Positions 41,667-50,030 of a stretch of 64,000 nucleotides of DNA are shown here, in pieces. Every line of letters starts with the position of its first letter. Positions within the stretch are counted from its first letter, which is position 1. This DNA is from RGIG9608 sp045612365. GTDB taxonomy: Bacteria > Bacteroidota > Bacteroidia > Bacteroidales > Paludibacteraceae. Under the pieces are notes generated by a model that was given only the letters and a program-made list of their open reading frames with translations, was not told where the DNA came from and ran no database searches. The position numbers were made by a program, and so were the translations under genes. The stretch covers positions 62,001 to 126,000 of the forward strand of contig JAZKYY010000016.1 of the NCBI GenBank assembly GCA_045612365.1, given 5' to 3'.

Positions 41667-41704
41667 AAGTTTATAAATTTTAATAGTTAAAAATAATATG
41701 GTCG

Positions 41705-41712
41705 CAAAGTTA
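41705..41712 (-). promoter_or_regulatory. -7 box of the DUF805 gene
   Basis: TAACTTTG on the minus strand lies 38 bp before the ATG. No clear -33 element is seen. Confidence 0.5.
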
Positions 41713-41797
41713 TCGTGAAAGGTTGGTGTGGTTTTGTAAATGGTGTCGAATAAGATTCGATATTGTGTCGAAACATTTTCGACAGTAGGACAGATGG

Positions 41798-42007
41798 TCA
41801 AAGTTTTGCTGTATAGTAGCGGAAAAAGTCGTGGTCGAGCACTTGCGATATACGCAGAAGTAGTTCTGTATCAATGCTTTTTCGCTTGAAGATGGTGTAA
41901 ACATTGGTGCGTTCGCAGCAGATTTGTGCAGCAAACCACGTGGCTCCACGCCCTTGGCGGCGGAGTTCGTCTCGAATGAGTTGCCCTATGTGTATTTCGG
42001 TTTCCAT
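41798..42007 (-). CDS. Small helix-turn-helix protein
   Basis: The 69-residue protein starts METEIHIGQLIRDELRRQ and contains an XRE-like helix-turn-helix (ATWFAAQICCERTNVYTIF, then IDTELLLRISQVLDHDFF). Small single-domain proteins of this type are widespread in Bacteroidales. It begins directly after the six-U run that ends a long structured RNA, so the two may share one promoter. The role is unknown. Confidence 0.75.
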   Translation of the reverse strand: METEIHIGQLIRDELRRQGRGATWFAAQICCERTNVYTIFKRKSIDTELLLRISQVLDHDFFRYYTAKL

Positions 42008-42224
42008 AAAAAACGCGAGCGTAAACTTGCTCAACGTTGAGGCCCTAGGATAGCCCAAAAAGAACAACAAGTAAACGCCCGCAGATACCAACGGACGTTT
42101 GCTGACTTGTTCGTGTTCTTTTCTAATTGAAATTTCCTAGGTTTCAACGTAATGAACAAATAGCAAACGCTATAATCAAAAAAATATGTCGTGGCTTCGG
42201 GTCGGTTTTTTACCCACCAAAACC
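42008..42224 (-). ncRNA. Candidate 6S-like RNA (rod-shaped)
   Basis: Read on the minus strand, a long irregular rod forms. The helices pair 42162-42171 with 42018-42031 (partial), 42144-42150 with 42034-42040, 42136-42141 with 42044-42049 (CCTAGG both sides), 42115-42122 with 42058-42065, 42105-42111 with 42066-42072 and 42096-42100 with 42073-42077. A central internal loop lies between the CCTAGG helix and the next. Six U end it, and TATCTTTG lies upstream. The overall plan resembles 6S RNA, which binds the housekeeping RNA polymerase. Family membership is inference. Confidence 0.5.
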
Positions 42225-42229
42225 AAGTG

Positions 42230-42237
42230 CAAAGATA
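42230..42237 (-). promoter_or_regulatory. -7 box of the 6S-like RNA
   Basis: TATCTTTG on the minus strand would start a transcript near 42223 that runs into the rod-shaped RNA. No clear -33 element is seen. Confidence 0.5.
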
Positions 42238-42378
42238 GAATTTTTTTGCTATGATTTTCTATGAGAAGTTTGTGCTCTTTTTTCTGTTCGGTAAATTATA
42301 TAGTTCTGAACAAAAAGTTTGTTTTTGCTGATAATTTTCTATTTTTACCATGGTTTTTTCGTAAAAAAAGAGGTGAAT

Positions 42379-44061
42379 ATGAAGACAAAGAAACCTGTTC
42401 AAAACAAACTTGTTACTATTTTTTGTAAAAATAATAACACTTACAAATCTTACCCGTTAGGAACATCGTTATTTGAGATTTGTGAGGATATGAACATCTG
42501 CCTAAAGTCGCAAGTGGTGGCTGCTCGAGTGAATCATAAGGTGGAGAGTCTTAACTTTTTGGTTTTTAAGCCAAAGGATATTGAGTTTATCGATGCTACG
42601 GTTTCGGCAGGAATGAGGGTCTATGAGCGCTCCATATCCATGGTAATGGCCAAGGCGGTGAACGATTTGTTTCCGCGTGCCGTTTTGAGAATTGAGCACC
42701 CTATATCTAAAGGCGTTTTTTGCAAAATCAGTTCGTTTCGCAACATCAGTGAAGAGCAGGTGCGGCTCGTGAAAGCGCGTATGCAGGAAATTGTCGATGC
42801 CAATCTGCCTATTCACGAGGAGGAAAAACAGACGTTGGAGGTTACACGAATTTTTCGCAAACGTCGTAAAATGGACAAAGTGCGACTATTCGAAACCTTA
42901 GAAATGCCTTATACTCGCTACTTCCGGATAGAGGATTATTACGACTATTATAGTGGTATTTTGGTGCCTTCTACGGGTTATTTGCAAGTGTTTGATTTGC
43001 AAAAGTATCAAGATGGAATCCTTTTGCGCATACCTAATAAGTTGGATCCTAATCGATTGGAAGACGTTGTGCCACAGCCGAAGTTGTTTGAGGTTTTCAA
43101 AGAATACATCAAATGGAACAAAATTATTGGGTTGAGCAGTGTGGGTGATTTTAATCAGTTTGCTCGTACAAGCAAAATACAAGGAATCATAAAACTCTCG
43201 GAGGCGTTGCATGAGAGAAAAATTGTGCAAATTGTAGAAATGATTCTTCGACGTAAAACAACTAAATTTATACTTATTTCAGGCCCATCGTCGTCGGGGA
43301 AAACAACGTTTACCAAGCGTTTGGCGTTGCAGTTGTCGGTTGTGGGACTAAAACCAATAATGCTTTCGCTCGACAATTACTTTGTGAACAGAAAAGATAC
43401 TCCACTCGATGAAAACGGCGATTGGGATTTTGAGCATATCAATGCGCTCGATTTGTCACTTTTCAACCAACAACTAAAGCAACTCTTGGCAGGTGAGGAA
43501 GTTGAAATTCCTTTCTATAACTTTGAACTTGGAATACGTCAGTATAGAGGAGAAAAACTTAAACTCAACAAAAACAATGTGTTGCTGATAGAGGGAATTC
43601 ATGCTTTGAATCCCGACTTACTAGCGGCAATTCCGGACGAATCGAAGTTTAAGATTTATGTTTCTGCGCTTACTACGATTTCTTTGGACAACCATAACCG
43701 CTTGGCTACTACAGATACACGTCTTTTGCGTAGAATAATTCGCGATTATAAGTTTCGAAACTATTCGGCTCAAGAAACTATTGCTCGCTGGCGTAGCGTA
43801 AGGACAGGAGAAGATAGATGGGTTTTCCCTTATCAGGAGTATGCCGATGTGATGTTTAATTCGGCATTGCTGTTTGAGTTAGCTGTTCTTCGTAAACATG
43901 CAGAACCTGTTCTTTCGGAAGTTTCTCCGTTGAGCGAAGAGTATGCAGAAGCCTCTCGTTTATTGCGTTTCTTGAAATATTTTGCTCCAATTCATGAAAA
44001 TGAAATTCCACCAACATCGTTGTTGCGTGAGTTTTTGGGCGGAAGTAGTTTTACTTATTGA
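42379..44061 (+). CDS. Nucleoside kinase with TGS and uridine-kinase domains
   Basis: From ATG 42379, preceded by an AGGTG ribosome-binding-like sequence, the 560-residue protein has three parts. The front resembles TGS (LVTIFCKNNNTYKSYPLG), the middle is like the second additional domain of threonyl-tRNA synthetase (to about 190), and the last part from about 285 is a P-loop kinase (LISGPSSSGKTTFTKRLA, then LSLDNYFVNR and LLIEGIHALNP). It phosphorylates uridine or a related nucleoside. An alternative start at 42319 would add a hydrophobic tail and is rejected. Confidence 0.88.
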   Translation: MKTKKPVQNKLVTIFCKNNNTYKSYPLGTSLFEICEDMNICLKSQVVAARVNHKVESLNFLVFKPKDIEFIDATVSAGMRVYERSISMVMAKAVNDLFPRAVLRIEHPISKGVFCKISSFRNISEEQVRLVKARMQEIVDANLPIHEEEKQTLEVTRIFRKRRKMDKVRLFETLEMPYTRYFRIEDYYDYYSGILVPSTGYLQVFDLQKYQDGILLRIPNKLDPNRLEDVVPQPKLFEVFKEYIKWNKIIGLSSVGDFNQFARTSKIQGIIKLSEALHERKIVQIVEMILRRKTTKFILISGPSSSGKTTFTKRLALQLSVVGLKPIMLSLDNYFVNRKDTPLDENGDWDFEHINALDLSLFNQQLKQLLAGEEVEIPFYNFELGIRQYRGEKLKLNKNNVLLIEGIHALNPDLLAAIPDESKFKIYVSALTTISLDNHNRLATTDTRLLRRIIRDYKFRNYSAQETIARWRSVRTGEDRWVFPYQEYADVMFNSALLFELAVLRKHAEPVLSEVSPLSEEYAEASRLLRFLKYFAPIHENEIPPTSLLREFLGGSSFTY

Positions 44062-44070
44062 TTGCGCAAA

Positions 44071-45510
44071 ATGAAAATCTGGAAAATAAATCTTTTTATA
44101 TTGAGTGTGGCTCTCCTTTTGTTGGGATTATATTTCATTTTCCCTAAGGACGGCATACAGTGTGGAGGATATAAGCTTAGATTTGCTTCGTTTGAGGAGC
44201 AAAAGAGCGACACTGTTGTAGAATCAGTGGATGTAGATTCTCTGTTGCTGACAAGGGAAAATACCTTTGTAATGAGTGTTTCCGACTCGTTGCTCGACAG
44301 CTTGACCTACTACAAAGATTTTATGACCAAAAGCGCACTGAGAATTTATCTTCCAGAAGATGATTATTGCTTTTTTGATACAATTTTCCAAACTTTTGAA
44401 TCGGCAAAAAAAGATGGGACAACTTATCGAATTGTACATTATGGAGATTCTCAAATAGAAATGGATCGAATCTCAGATGTTCTAAGGCAGCATCTGCAAC
44501 AGCGTTTTGGAGGAAGTGGAGTTGGAATGGTTCCGGCAATACAGCGGATACCGATAAGTTCATTTTCTCAGAGTTATTCGGGCGATTTTTTGAGATATAT
44601 TGTTTATGGCGATTCTACAACGCGTCGCGCCTCTCACAAGCGTTATGGACCAATGGCACAGTTTGCTACTATTGATGGTCACGGAGTTTTGTCTTTTACT
44701 GCAAAAGATAAATTTCCGAATTCGAAGTTTTCAAAAGTATCGTTACTTATCGGGCAAAACAGCGACAATTTTTCGGCTCAACTTTATTCTGATACTATCA
44801 TAAATGAAATTAAACGTCGAGAGCAGAGTAGCGAGGTGCAGTCGTTGGTTTGGAATTTGAAATCGCATGCTCAAAGGGCAACTCTAAAGTTAATTGGCAA
44901 TGCTGAGGTTTATACCTTATTGTTTGATAGTGATGGAGGTGTAGCTGTTGATAATATCCCTTTAAGAGGTTGCTCTGGAACTATTTTTACAAGAATAAAT
45001 GAAGATGCGCTTCGGCAAACGTTTGATAAACTAAATGTAGAACTTATTATTTTACAATTTGGTGGAAACATGATGCCTATGATAAAAACGCAAAAAACTA
45101 TTGATGATTATATGTTGCGTTTGGAGAAGCAATTTGAGTTTTTTCGTCGCGTGTCACCAAGTTCCAAGTTGCTTTTCATTGGACCTTCGGATATGAGTAG
45201 AAAAGAAAATGGGCAGTACGTAACGTGGCGTTTTTTGCCAGAACTAAATGAAGCAATAAAGCAAACATCTCTTGAGAATGGAGTTGCTTTTTGGAATATG
45301 TTTGAAACAATGGGTGGTGAAAATTCTATGAATCAGTGGGTTAATCATACTCCACCTTACGCCGTTGGGGATCATATACATTTTACTGCACAAGGAGCAA
45401 AGGAGATAGGATCCTTGCTTTCAAAGTCTATTCTGACGTACTATGATTTTTATTGTTTGCGAAAAAATCTGTCAGCAGATTCTGTTCGTAACTTTATTTT
45501 TGAGCGATAA
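44071..45510 (+). CDS. SGNH/GDSL-like hydrolase, partner of MBOAT
   Basis: The 479-residue protein starts at ATG 44071, has one N-terminal membrane helix (ILSVALLLLGLYFIF) and then a large periplasmic part. The SGNH blocks are IVHYGDSQIEMDR (Ser), LQFGGN (Asn/Gly) and DHIHFTAQG (Asp-His). It is followed 3 bp later by an MBOAT gene. Such pairs O-acetylate cell-surface polysaccharides. Catalytic residues appear intact. Confidence 0.82.
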   Translation: MKIWKINLFILSVALLLLGLYFIFPKDGIQCGGYKLRFASFEEQKSDTVVESVDVDSLLLTRENTFVMSVSDSLLDSLTYYKDFMTKSALRIYLPEDDYCFFDTIFQTFESAKKDGTTYRIVHYGDSQIEMDRISDVLRQHLQQRFGGSGVGMVPAIQRIPISSFSQSYSGDFLRYIVYGDSTTRRASHKRYGPMAQFATIDGHGVLSFTAKDKFPNSKFSKVSLLIGQNSDNFSAQLYSDTIINEIKRREQSSEVQSLVWNLKSHAQRATLKLIGNAEVYTLLFDSDGGVAVDNIPLRGCSGTIFTRINEDALRQTFDKLNVELIILQFGGNMMPMIKTQKTIDDYMLRLEKQFEFFRRVSPSSKLLFIGPSDMSRKENGQYVTWRFLPELNEAIKQTSLENGVAFWNMFETMGGENSMNQWVNHTPPYAVGDHIHFTAQGAKEIGSLLSKSILTYYDFYCLRKNLSADSVRNFIFER

Positions 45511-45513
45511 AAG

Positions 45514-47355
45514 ATGGAATTATTAGAGTTATTGAAAAACATATTTTCATTTGATGATGCTCATCCATTGCTTTTCACTCAGTTCTATTTTTGGGTGTTT
45601 TTTGCATTTGTATTTGCAATTTTTAGTCTCTTTAAGAAAAAAATATTGCTCCGAAACACATTCTTGTTTTTTGTAAGTGTTTTTTTCTATTACAAAACAA
45701 GTGGACTTTTTACGTTGATTTTATTGTTTGTAACGTTTTTTAATTTTCTTATTGGAAAACTTATTTTTAGAATAAAACAGAAACGTATTTTATTGGTGTT
45801 GAGTGTTTTACTGAATCTGTCAGTGCTATGCTATTTTAAGTACGCCTATTTTTTTATTGATCTTATCAACGACTTATTCGGATTAAATTTTAAGGTTTTT
45901 GATGTTTTTTCCCACATTGGAAATATTGCAACAAATACATCTCAATTTAATGTGGATGCAATTTTACTTCCAGTTGGTATTTCGTTTTATATTTTTCAAG
46001 CCATTAGTTATGTAGTGGATATTTTTAGAGAGAGAATCAAGCCGGTGAAGAATTTCTTTGATTTCTCCTTTTATTTGACTTTTTTCCCTCAACTTGTGGC
46101 AGGACCAATTGTGAGAGCTAGCGAATTTATTCCACAGCTTCACAGACCTTATTTTTTAGGACGAAAGCAGTTTGGTATAGCTGTATTTTGGATTCTGAAT
46201 GGTTTGGCAAAAAAGATTATTCTTAGTGATTTCATCGCTGTCAATTTTGTGGATAGGGTTTTTGAAAATCCTTTACTTTTCAGTGGGTTTGAAAATTTGG
46301 TAGCACTTTTTGGCTATTCGTTGCAGGTTTATGCTGATTTTTCGGGTTATACCGATATTGCAATTGGAATTGCGATGCTGATGGGTTTTTATCTCCCAAA
46401 AAACTTTGATTCTCCATATAAAGCAACAAATCCTGCTAATTTCTGGAAACGTTGGCATATGTCACTTTCAAAATGGTTACAAGACTATCTTTACATCCCA
46501 TTTGGAGGAAACCGTAATGCAACTTTTGGGACTTATTGTTGCATTTTTACTATTGCATTGATTGCTATAATTCTTTCGGGAAGTATGTGGGTAATGTTGG
46601 TGATTGGATTACTATTATTTGTTGTGGTATTGGTAGGGGTTTTTCGTAAAGAAAAGCGGAAATCTCTTCACACTAATATAAATGCGTTGAATACGATGCT
46701 TCTTGGTGGACTTTGGCATGGAGCAAGTTGGAACTTTATGATTTGGGGCGGATTGAATGGATTTGGTATTATTGTTTACAAATTTTGGAAAGATTGGAAC
46801 GTATATGTTCGAACATTGATGTTGCTGTTTCTTTCCTTAATATTGGCTGAATTAGTTTTGATATTCGAAAAACCTGTTTTCAACGTACTTTTTGTATGGA
46901 GTGCAGTATTATTTTTTGGAACGTTTCTACGTATGATTTACAATCTTCTTGGATGTAAAAGTACATTGAAATCTTTAGAAACTTGTTGGGCTGTTTTTCA
47001 AACATTTGTGTTTATTACGTTTACTCGTTTGTTTTTTCGTTCGGGTTCAAATCTTGATCCTGCAGAAGCTAACGAAAAAGCTTGGAATACAGCAAAGAAT
47101 ATGGTAAATCAAATAGGTTCAACTTGGGATTTTTCTCTTGTTCCTCAAATTGTAGTGGAATATAGAAACGTTTTTCTTTTAATTATTATTGGAATGATTA
47201 TTCATTGGTTACCCGAAAGATTCAAACGTTATTATCGTATTTGTTTTGCTAAAATGCCGTTGTACGTGATGGTATTTGTTGTGGTATTGGCTGTTTTTGT
47301 TATTTATCAGTTTGTAACAGCCGATTTACAAAAGTTTATTTACTTCCAATTTTAG
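45514..47355 (+). CDS. MBOAT-family O-acyltransferase, AlgI/DltB-like
   Basis: The 613-residue protein has about twelve membrane segments. Visible signatures are LPVGISFYIFQAISYVVD, FFPQLVAGPIVRASEFIPQ, FADFSGYT-like YADFSGYTDIAIG, NFWKRWHMSLSKWLQDY, and LLGGLWHGASWNFMIWG with the catalytic His. It probably moves acetyl groups across the inner membrane to the SGNH partner. The target polymer is unknown. Confidence 0.88.
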   Translation: MELLELLKNIFSFDDAHPLLFTQFYFWVFFAFVFAIFSLFKKKILLRNTFLFFVSVFFYYKTSGLFTLILLFVTFFNFLIGKLIFRIKQKRILLVLSVLLNLSVLCYFKYAYFFIDLINDLFGLNFKVFDVFSHIGNIATNTSQFNVDAILLPVGISFYIFQAISYVVDIFRERIKPVKNFFDFSFYLTFFPQLVAGPIVRASEFIPQLHRPYFLGRKQFGIAVFWILNGLAKKIILSDFIAVNFVDRVFENPLLFSGFENLVALFGYSLQVYADFSGYTDIAIGIAMLMGFYLPKNFDSPYKATNPANFWKRWHMSLSKWLQDYLYIPFGGNRNATFGTYCCIFTIALIAIILSGSMWVMLVIGLLLFVVVLVGVFRKEKRKSLHTNINALNTMLLGGLWHGASWNFMIWGGLNGFGIIVYKFWKDWNVYVRTLMLLFLSLILAELVLIFEKPVFNVLFVWSAVLFFGTFLRMIYNLLGCKSTLKSLETCWAVFQTFVFITFTRLFFRSGSNLDPAEANEKAWNTAKNMVNQIGSTWDFSLVPQIVVEYRNVFLLIIIGMIIHWLPERFKRYYRICFAKMPLYVMVFVVVLAVFVIYQFVTADLQKFIYFQF

Positions 47356-47358
47356 AAA

Positions 47359-47871
47359 TTAAATTTCTTTCTTAATTTGTTTTATATCGGTTTTATTTAG
47401 TTTTTTTAGAAGCATCTCAACTGTTTCATTTAGAATGGGATGTATAAGATTTGGAGCAATAGAGAAAAGAGGATGAAGTACAAAATCTCTTTCTTGCAGA
47501 AGTGGGTGAGGGATAGTTAATTCGTTAGAGGTAAAAACCAAATTATTGTAAAACAAAATATCGATATCAATAATTCTATCGGAGTATAGTTTATTATGAG
47601 TTTTATGTGTTCTGCCGAGTTTTTTTTCAATGTTTTCTATAGCAGAAAGCAGTTCTTTTGGAGGTAAATAGCTATTTAATTCTATTGCAGCATTGTAGAA
47701 TGTGTTATCAGATGAAAATCCCCAAGGTTGAGTTTCGAAAATGGGAGAAATAGCCCAAATTTTTCCTATTGATTGAAGTTCTTCAATAGCATTTTTTAGG
47801 TTCAAAAATTTATCTCCCACATTGCTTCCAAGTGAGAGATAAATGGTGTTGAAGTTGGTTTTCTCCTTCAT
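47359..47871 (-). CDS. folK: Dihydropteridine pyrophosphokinase
   Basis: FolK transfers pyrophosphate from ATP to 6-hydroxymethyl-dihydropterin in folate synthesis. The 170-residue protein has YLSLGSNVGDKFLNL, SPIFETQPWGF, RTHKTHNKLYSDRIIDIDIL (ATP and Mg2+ site) and LTIPHPLLQERDFVLHPL. All segments are present and the length is normal. Confidence 0.96.
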   Translation of the reverse strand: MKEKTNFNTIYLSLGSNVGDKFLNLKNAIEELQSIGKIWAISPIFETQPWGFSSDNTFYNAAIELNSYLPPKELLSAIENIEKKLGRTHKTHNKLYSDRIIDIDILFYNNLVFTSNELTIPHPLLQERDFVLHPLFSIAPNLIHPILNETVEMLLKKLNKTDIKQIKKEI

Positions 47872-47892
47872 TCAAAAAAAGAGTTTAGTTGT

Positions 47893-48396
47893 TTAGCATT
47901 TGTATTCGTAAGAAATCTTGCTCAAATCTTCATTTGCTTTAACAATCTTATTTTTTAGATTTTCTTTGTATAGAGAGAACTTTTGAGCTAATTCTTTATC
48001 GGAATTAGCAAGTATCTGAATAGCAAGAATTGCTGCATTTTCGGCGGCATTTATACCCACAGTTGCAACGGGAATACCTGGAGGCATTTGCACGATAGCA
48101 AGTAGAGCATCAAGTCCGTTGAGTGTACAATTGATAGGCACACCAATAACAGGAATTGTTGTTGATGCAGCAATTACACCAGGCAAATGAGCTGCCATTC
48201 CTGCTGCTGCAATGATAACTTTGATTCCATTTTCAGCAGCATTTTCGGCAAAGTTTGCAACTTCTTGTGGAGTACGATGTGCTGATAGTGCATTGATTTC
48301 AAATGGGATTTGGAATTCGTTGAGTAGTTTTGCAGCTTTTTCCATAATAGGAAGATCCGATGTGCTGCCCATTATTATACTTACTATTGGTTTCAT
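47893..48396 (-). CDS. purE: N5-carboxyaminoimidazole ribonucleotide mutase
   Basis: PurE converts N5-CAIR to CAIR in purine synthesis. The 167-residue protein shows SIIMGSTSDLPIM, ALSAHRTPQEV, IIAAAGMAAHLPGV and PVIGVPINCTLNGLDALLAI followed by VQMPPGIPVATV. All motifs match the class I enzyme. It is transcribed from a TATTTTTG -7 box (48423-48430). Confidence 0.97.
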   Translation of the reverse strand: MKPIVSIIMGSTSDLPIMEKAAKLLNEFQIPFEINALSAHRTPQEVANFAENAAENGIKVIIAAAGMAAHLPGVIAASTTIPVIGVPINCTLNGLDALLAIVQMPPGIPVATVGINAAENAAILAIQILANSDKELAQKFSLYKENLKNKIVKANEDLSKISYEYKC

Positions 48397-48422
48397 AAAT
48401 GTATTTTATTTTTTATTCGTTA

Positions 48423-48430
48423 CAAAAATA
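48423..48430 (-). promoter_or_regulatory. -7 box of purE-folK
   Basis: TATTTTTG on the minus strand lies 26 bp before the purE ATG. Confidence 0.4.
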
Positions 48431-48446
48431 ATGATTCTAGTAATAA

Positions 48447-48920
48447 CTAAAAAGAATGTTCTTTTCTCAATTTTTCAATTAAAGATTCGCATGCTTCTTC
48501 GAGTAGATTTAATACCAATTCAAATCCTTCTGCTCCTTCGTAATATGGATCGGGAATATAGGTAAAATCGGACTTTTTTAGGAAATCAGCCATTTTGCAA
48601 ACTTTGTTTTTATCTTCAATGGTTGGAGCTAAATAACAGACATCGTCATAATTATAATCGTCCATCACAACTATCAAATCAAAGTTTTCAAAGTCGGAAG
48701 TTGTTATTTTTCTTGATCTATGCGTAAGTGATAAACCCCTTTTTGAAGTAGCAGAACGCATCCGATTGTCTGCTAGCTCTCCGGAATGACCGCCATAAGT
48801 TCCTGCTGAATCCACAAAAAAGTATTGAGATAACTTCTTTTCTTCAAGTTTATGTTTGAAAACAGCTTCTGCCGCCGGACTACGACATATATTACCGAGG
48901 CAAACAAAGAGTAAATTCAT
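48447..48920 (-). CDS. Low-molecular-weight protein tyrosine phosphatase
   Basis: The 157-residue enzyme has the P-loop VCLGNICRSPAAEA at residues 6-19 (CX5R) and the general-acid PDPYYEG near residue 127. It removes phosphate from tyrosine and may serve a BY-kinase such as the Wzc-like protein at 32405, but it is not in that operon. Length and motifs are standard. Confidence 0.92.
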   Translation of the reverse strand: MNLLFVCLGNICRSPAAEAVFKHKLEEKKLSQYFFVDSAGTYGGHSGELADNRMRSATSKRGLSLTHRSRKITTSDFENFDLIVVMDDYNYDDVCYLAPTIEDKNKVCKMADFLKKSDFTYIPDPYYEGAEGFELVLNLLEEACESLIEKLRKEHSF

Positions 48921-48925
48921 ATCTT

Positions 48926-49681
48926 TTATTCTTTTTCAAAAAAATGAGTTTCAAATGTTTCTCCATCAAATGAAGCAAAGGAGAATTCTGTGATAAAATC
49001 GCCTAAAATTGCCATTTGAGTATTGCGGTTAAGCATAAGATGAAGCAAAATATGTCGATGCCCGAATAAGTAAAAATCAATATCTGGATTTTCCAAAGTG
49101 TGTTTTTTTGCAAATAGAACTAAGGTCTCTTTTTCTTCTCCAAGATAGCCTATGTTTTCTCTTAAATGTCTCTTTCTATTGCTTTCAGACCATGCATAAC
49201 CAAATTTTAGACCTAAAGTTGAAGGAAAAAGATTTGAAAATAGCCATTGACAAATTTTGTTGTGAAAAATACTTCTAATAAAGCGAAAACCTAAACTATT
49301 GTCGTTCAGACCATCGCCATGAGCAAGAAAAAATCGTTTTCCTTTTAGATTCATAACTTCAGGCTTCCGATGAATAGTTAGTCCAATTTCTTTTTCCAAA
49401 TAACCAAATGTCCACAAGTCATGGTTTCCGGTGAAAAAGTGAATAGGAATTCCAGAGTCGATTAATTCTGCCATTTTTCCTAAAAAACGATTGAAACCTT
49501 TAGGAACTGTGCATTTGTATTCGAACCAAAAGTCAAACATATCTCCCAACATGAAAATTGACTCGGCATCGGCTTTGACTTGGTCGAGCCATCGCACAAG
49601 TTTTTGCTCATGAGCAATAGGATTTTCAAAAACTTTTGATCCTAAATGTGCATCGGTTATGAAGTAAATTTTCTTTCGCAT
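48926..49681 (-). CDS. lpxH: UDP-2,3-diacylglucosamine pyrophosphatase-like phosphoesterase
   Basis: The 251-residue calcineurin-like protein has FITDAHLGSKVFE, LGDMFDFWFEY, FTGNHDLWTFG, LAHGDGLND and FGHRHILLH. LpxH removes UMP from UDP-diacylglucosamine in lipid A synthesis. Metal-site residues are complete. The gene belongs to the minus-strand series and fits LpxK at 3403. Confidence 0.87.
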   Translation of the reverse strand: MRKKIYFITDAHLGSKVFENPIAHEQKLVRWLDQVKADAESIFMLGDMFDFWFEYKCTVPKGFNRFLGKMAELIDSGIPIHFFTGNHDLWTFGYLEKEIGLTIHRKPEVMNLKGKRFFLAHGDGLNDNSLGFRFIRSIFHNKICQWLFSNLFPSTLGLKFGYAWSESNRKRHLRENIGYLGEEKETLVLFAKKHTLENPDIDFYLFGHRHILLHLMLNRNTQMAILGDFITEFSFASFDGETFETHFFEKE

Positions 49682-49692
49682 TTATTTGTATT

Positions 49693-50001
49693 TTAAGCCT
49701 CTCCATGTCCAAAAGGTAATGGTGGAATTGGGTTTTGGTTTTGTTCCAAATCAATTGTTCCAAATTGTGCCTCGTATTTCTTTACGTTGTCTTGTAATGC
49801 CAAAAGCAATCGTTTTGCGTGTTCTGCAGTTAAAATAATACGTGATTTTACTGTAGGTTTTGGCATTCCAGGCAGCATTTGAGCAAAATCAACAACAAAT
49901 TCGGATGATGAGTGTGCGATAAAAGCCAAATTGGAATATATTCCTTTTGCAACTTCTTCCGATAATGCAATTTCTGCTATTTTTTTGTTTTCCGTATTCA
50001 T
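49693..50001 (-). CDS. DUF3467 protein
   Basis: From ATG 50001 the 102-residue protein matches DUF3467: IYSNLAFIAHSSSEFVVDFAQ near residue 22, MLPGMPKPTVKSRIILTAEH near residue 43 and LLLALQDNVKKYEAQFG. The function is unknown. An upstream extension overlaps trkH in a different frame and is rejected. Confidence 0.87.
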   Translation of the reverse strand: MNTENKKIAEIALSEEVAKGIYSNLAFIAHSSSEFVVDFAQMLPGMPKPTVKSRIILTAEHAKRLLLALQDNVKKYEAQFGTIDLEQNQNPIPPLPFGHGEA

Positions 50002-50030
50002 AGATAAAGTATATAATTCAAACGTTTTTT

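Noticed and set aside
41667..41801. Upstream extension of the DUF805 protein
   Set aside because: The extension crosses the TAACTTTG promoter box and does not match the family start at MKWYLKVL.
42319..42378. Upstream extension of the nucleoside kinase
   Set aside because: It would add a hydrophobic 20-residue stretch before the TGS domain, and the ATG at 42379 has a purine-rich AGGTG before it.
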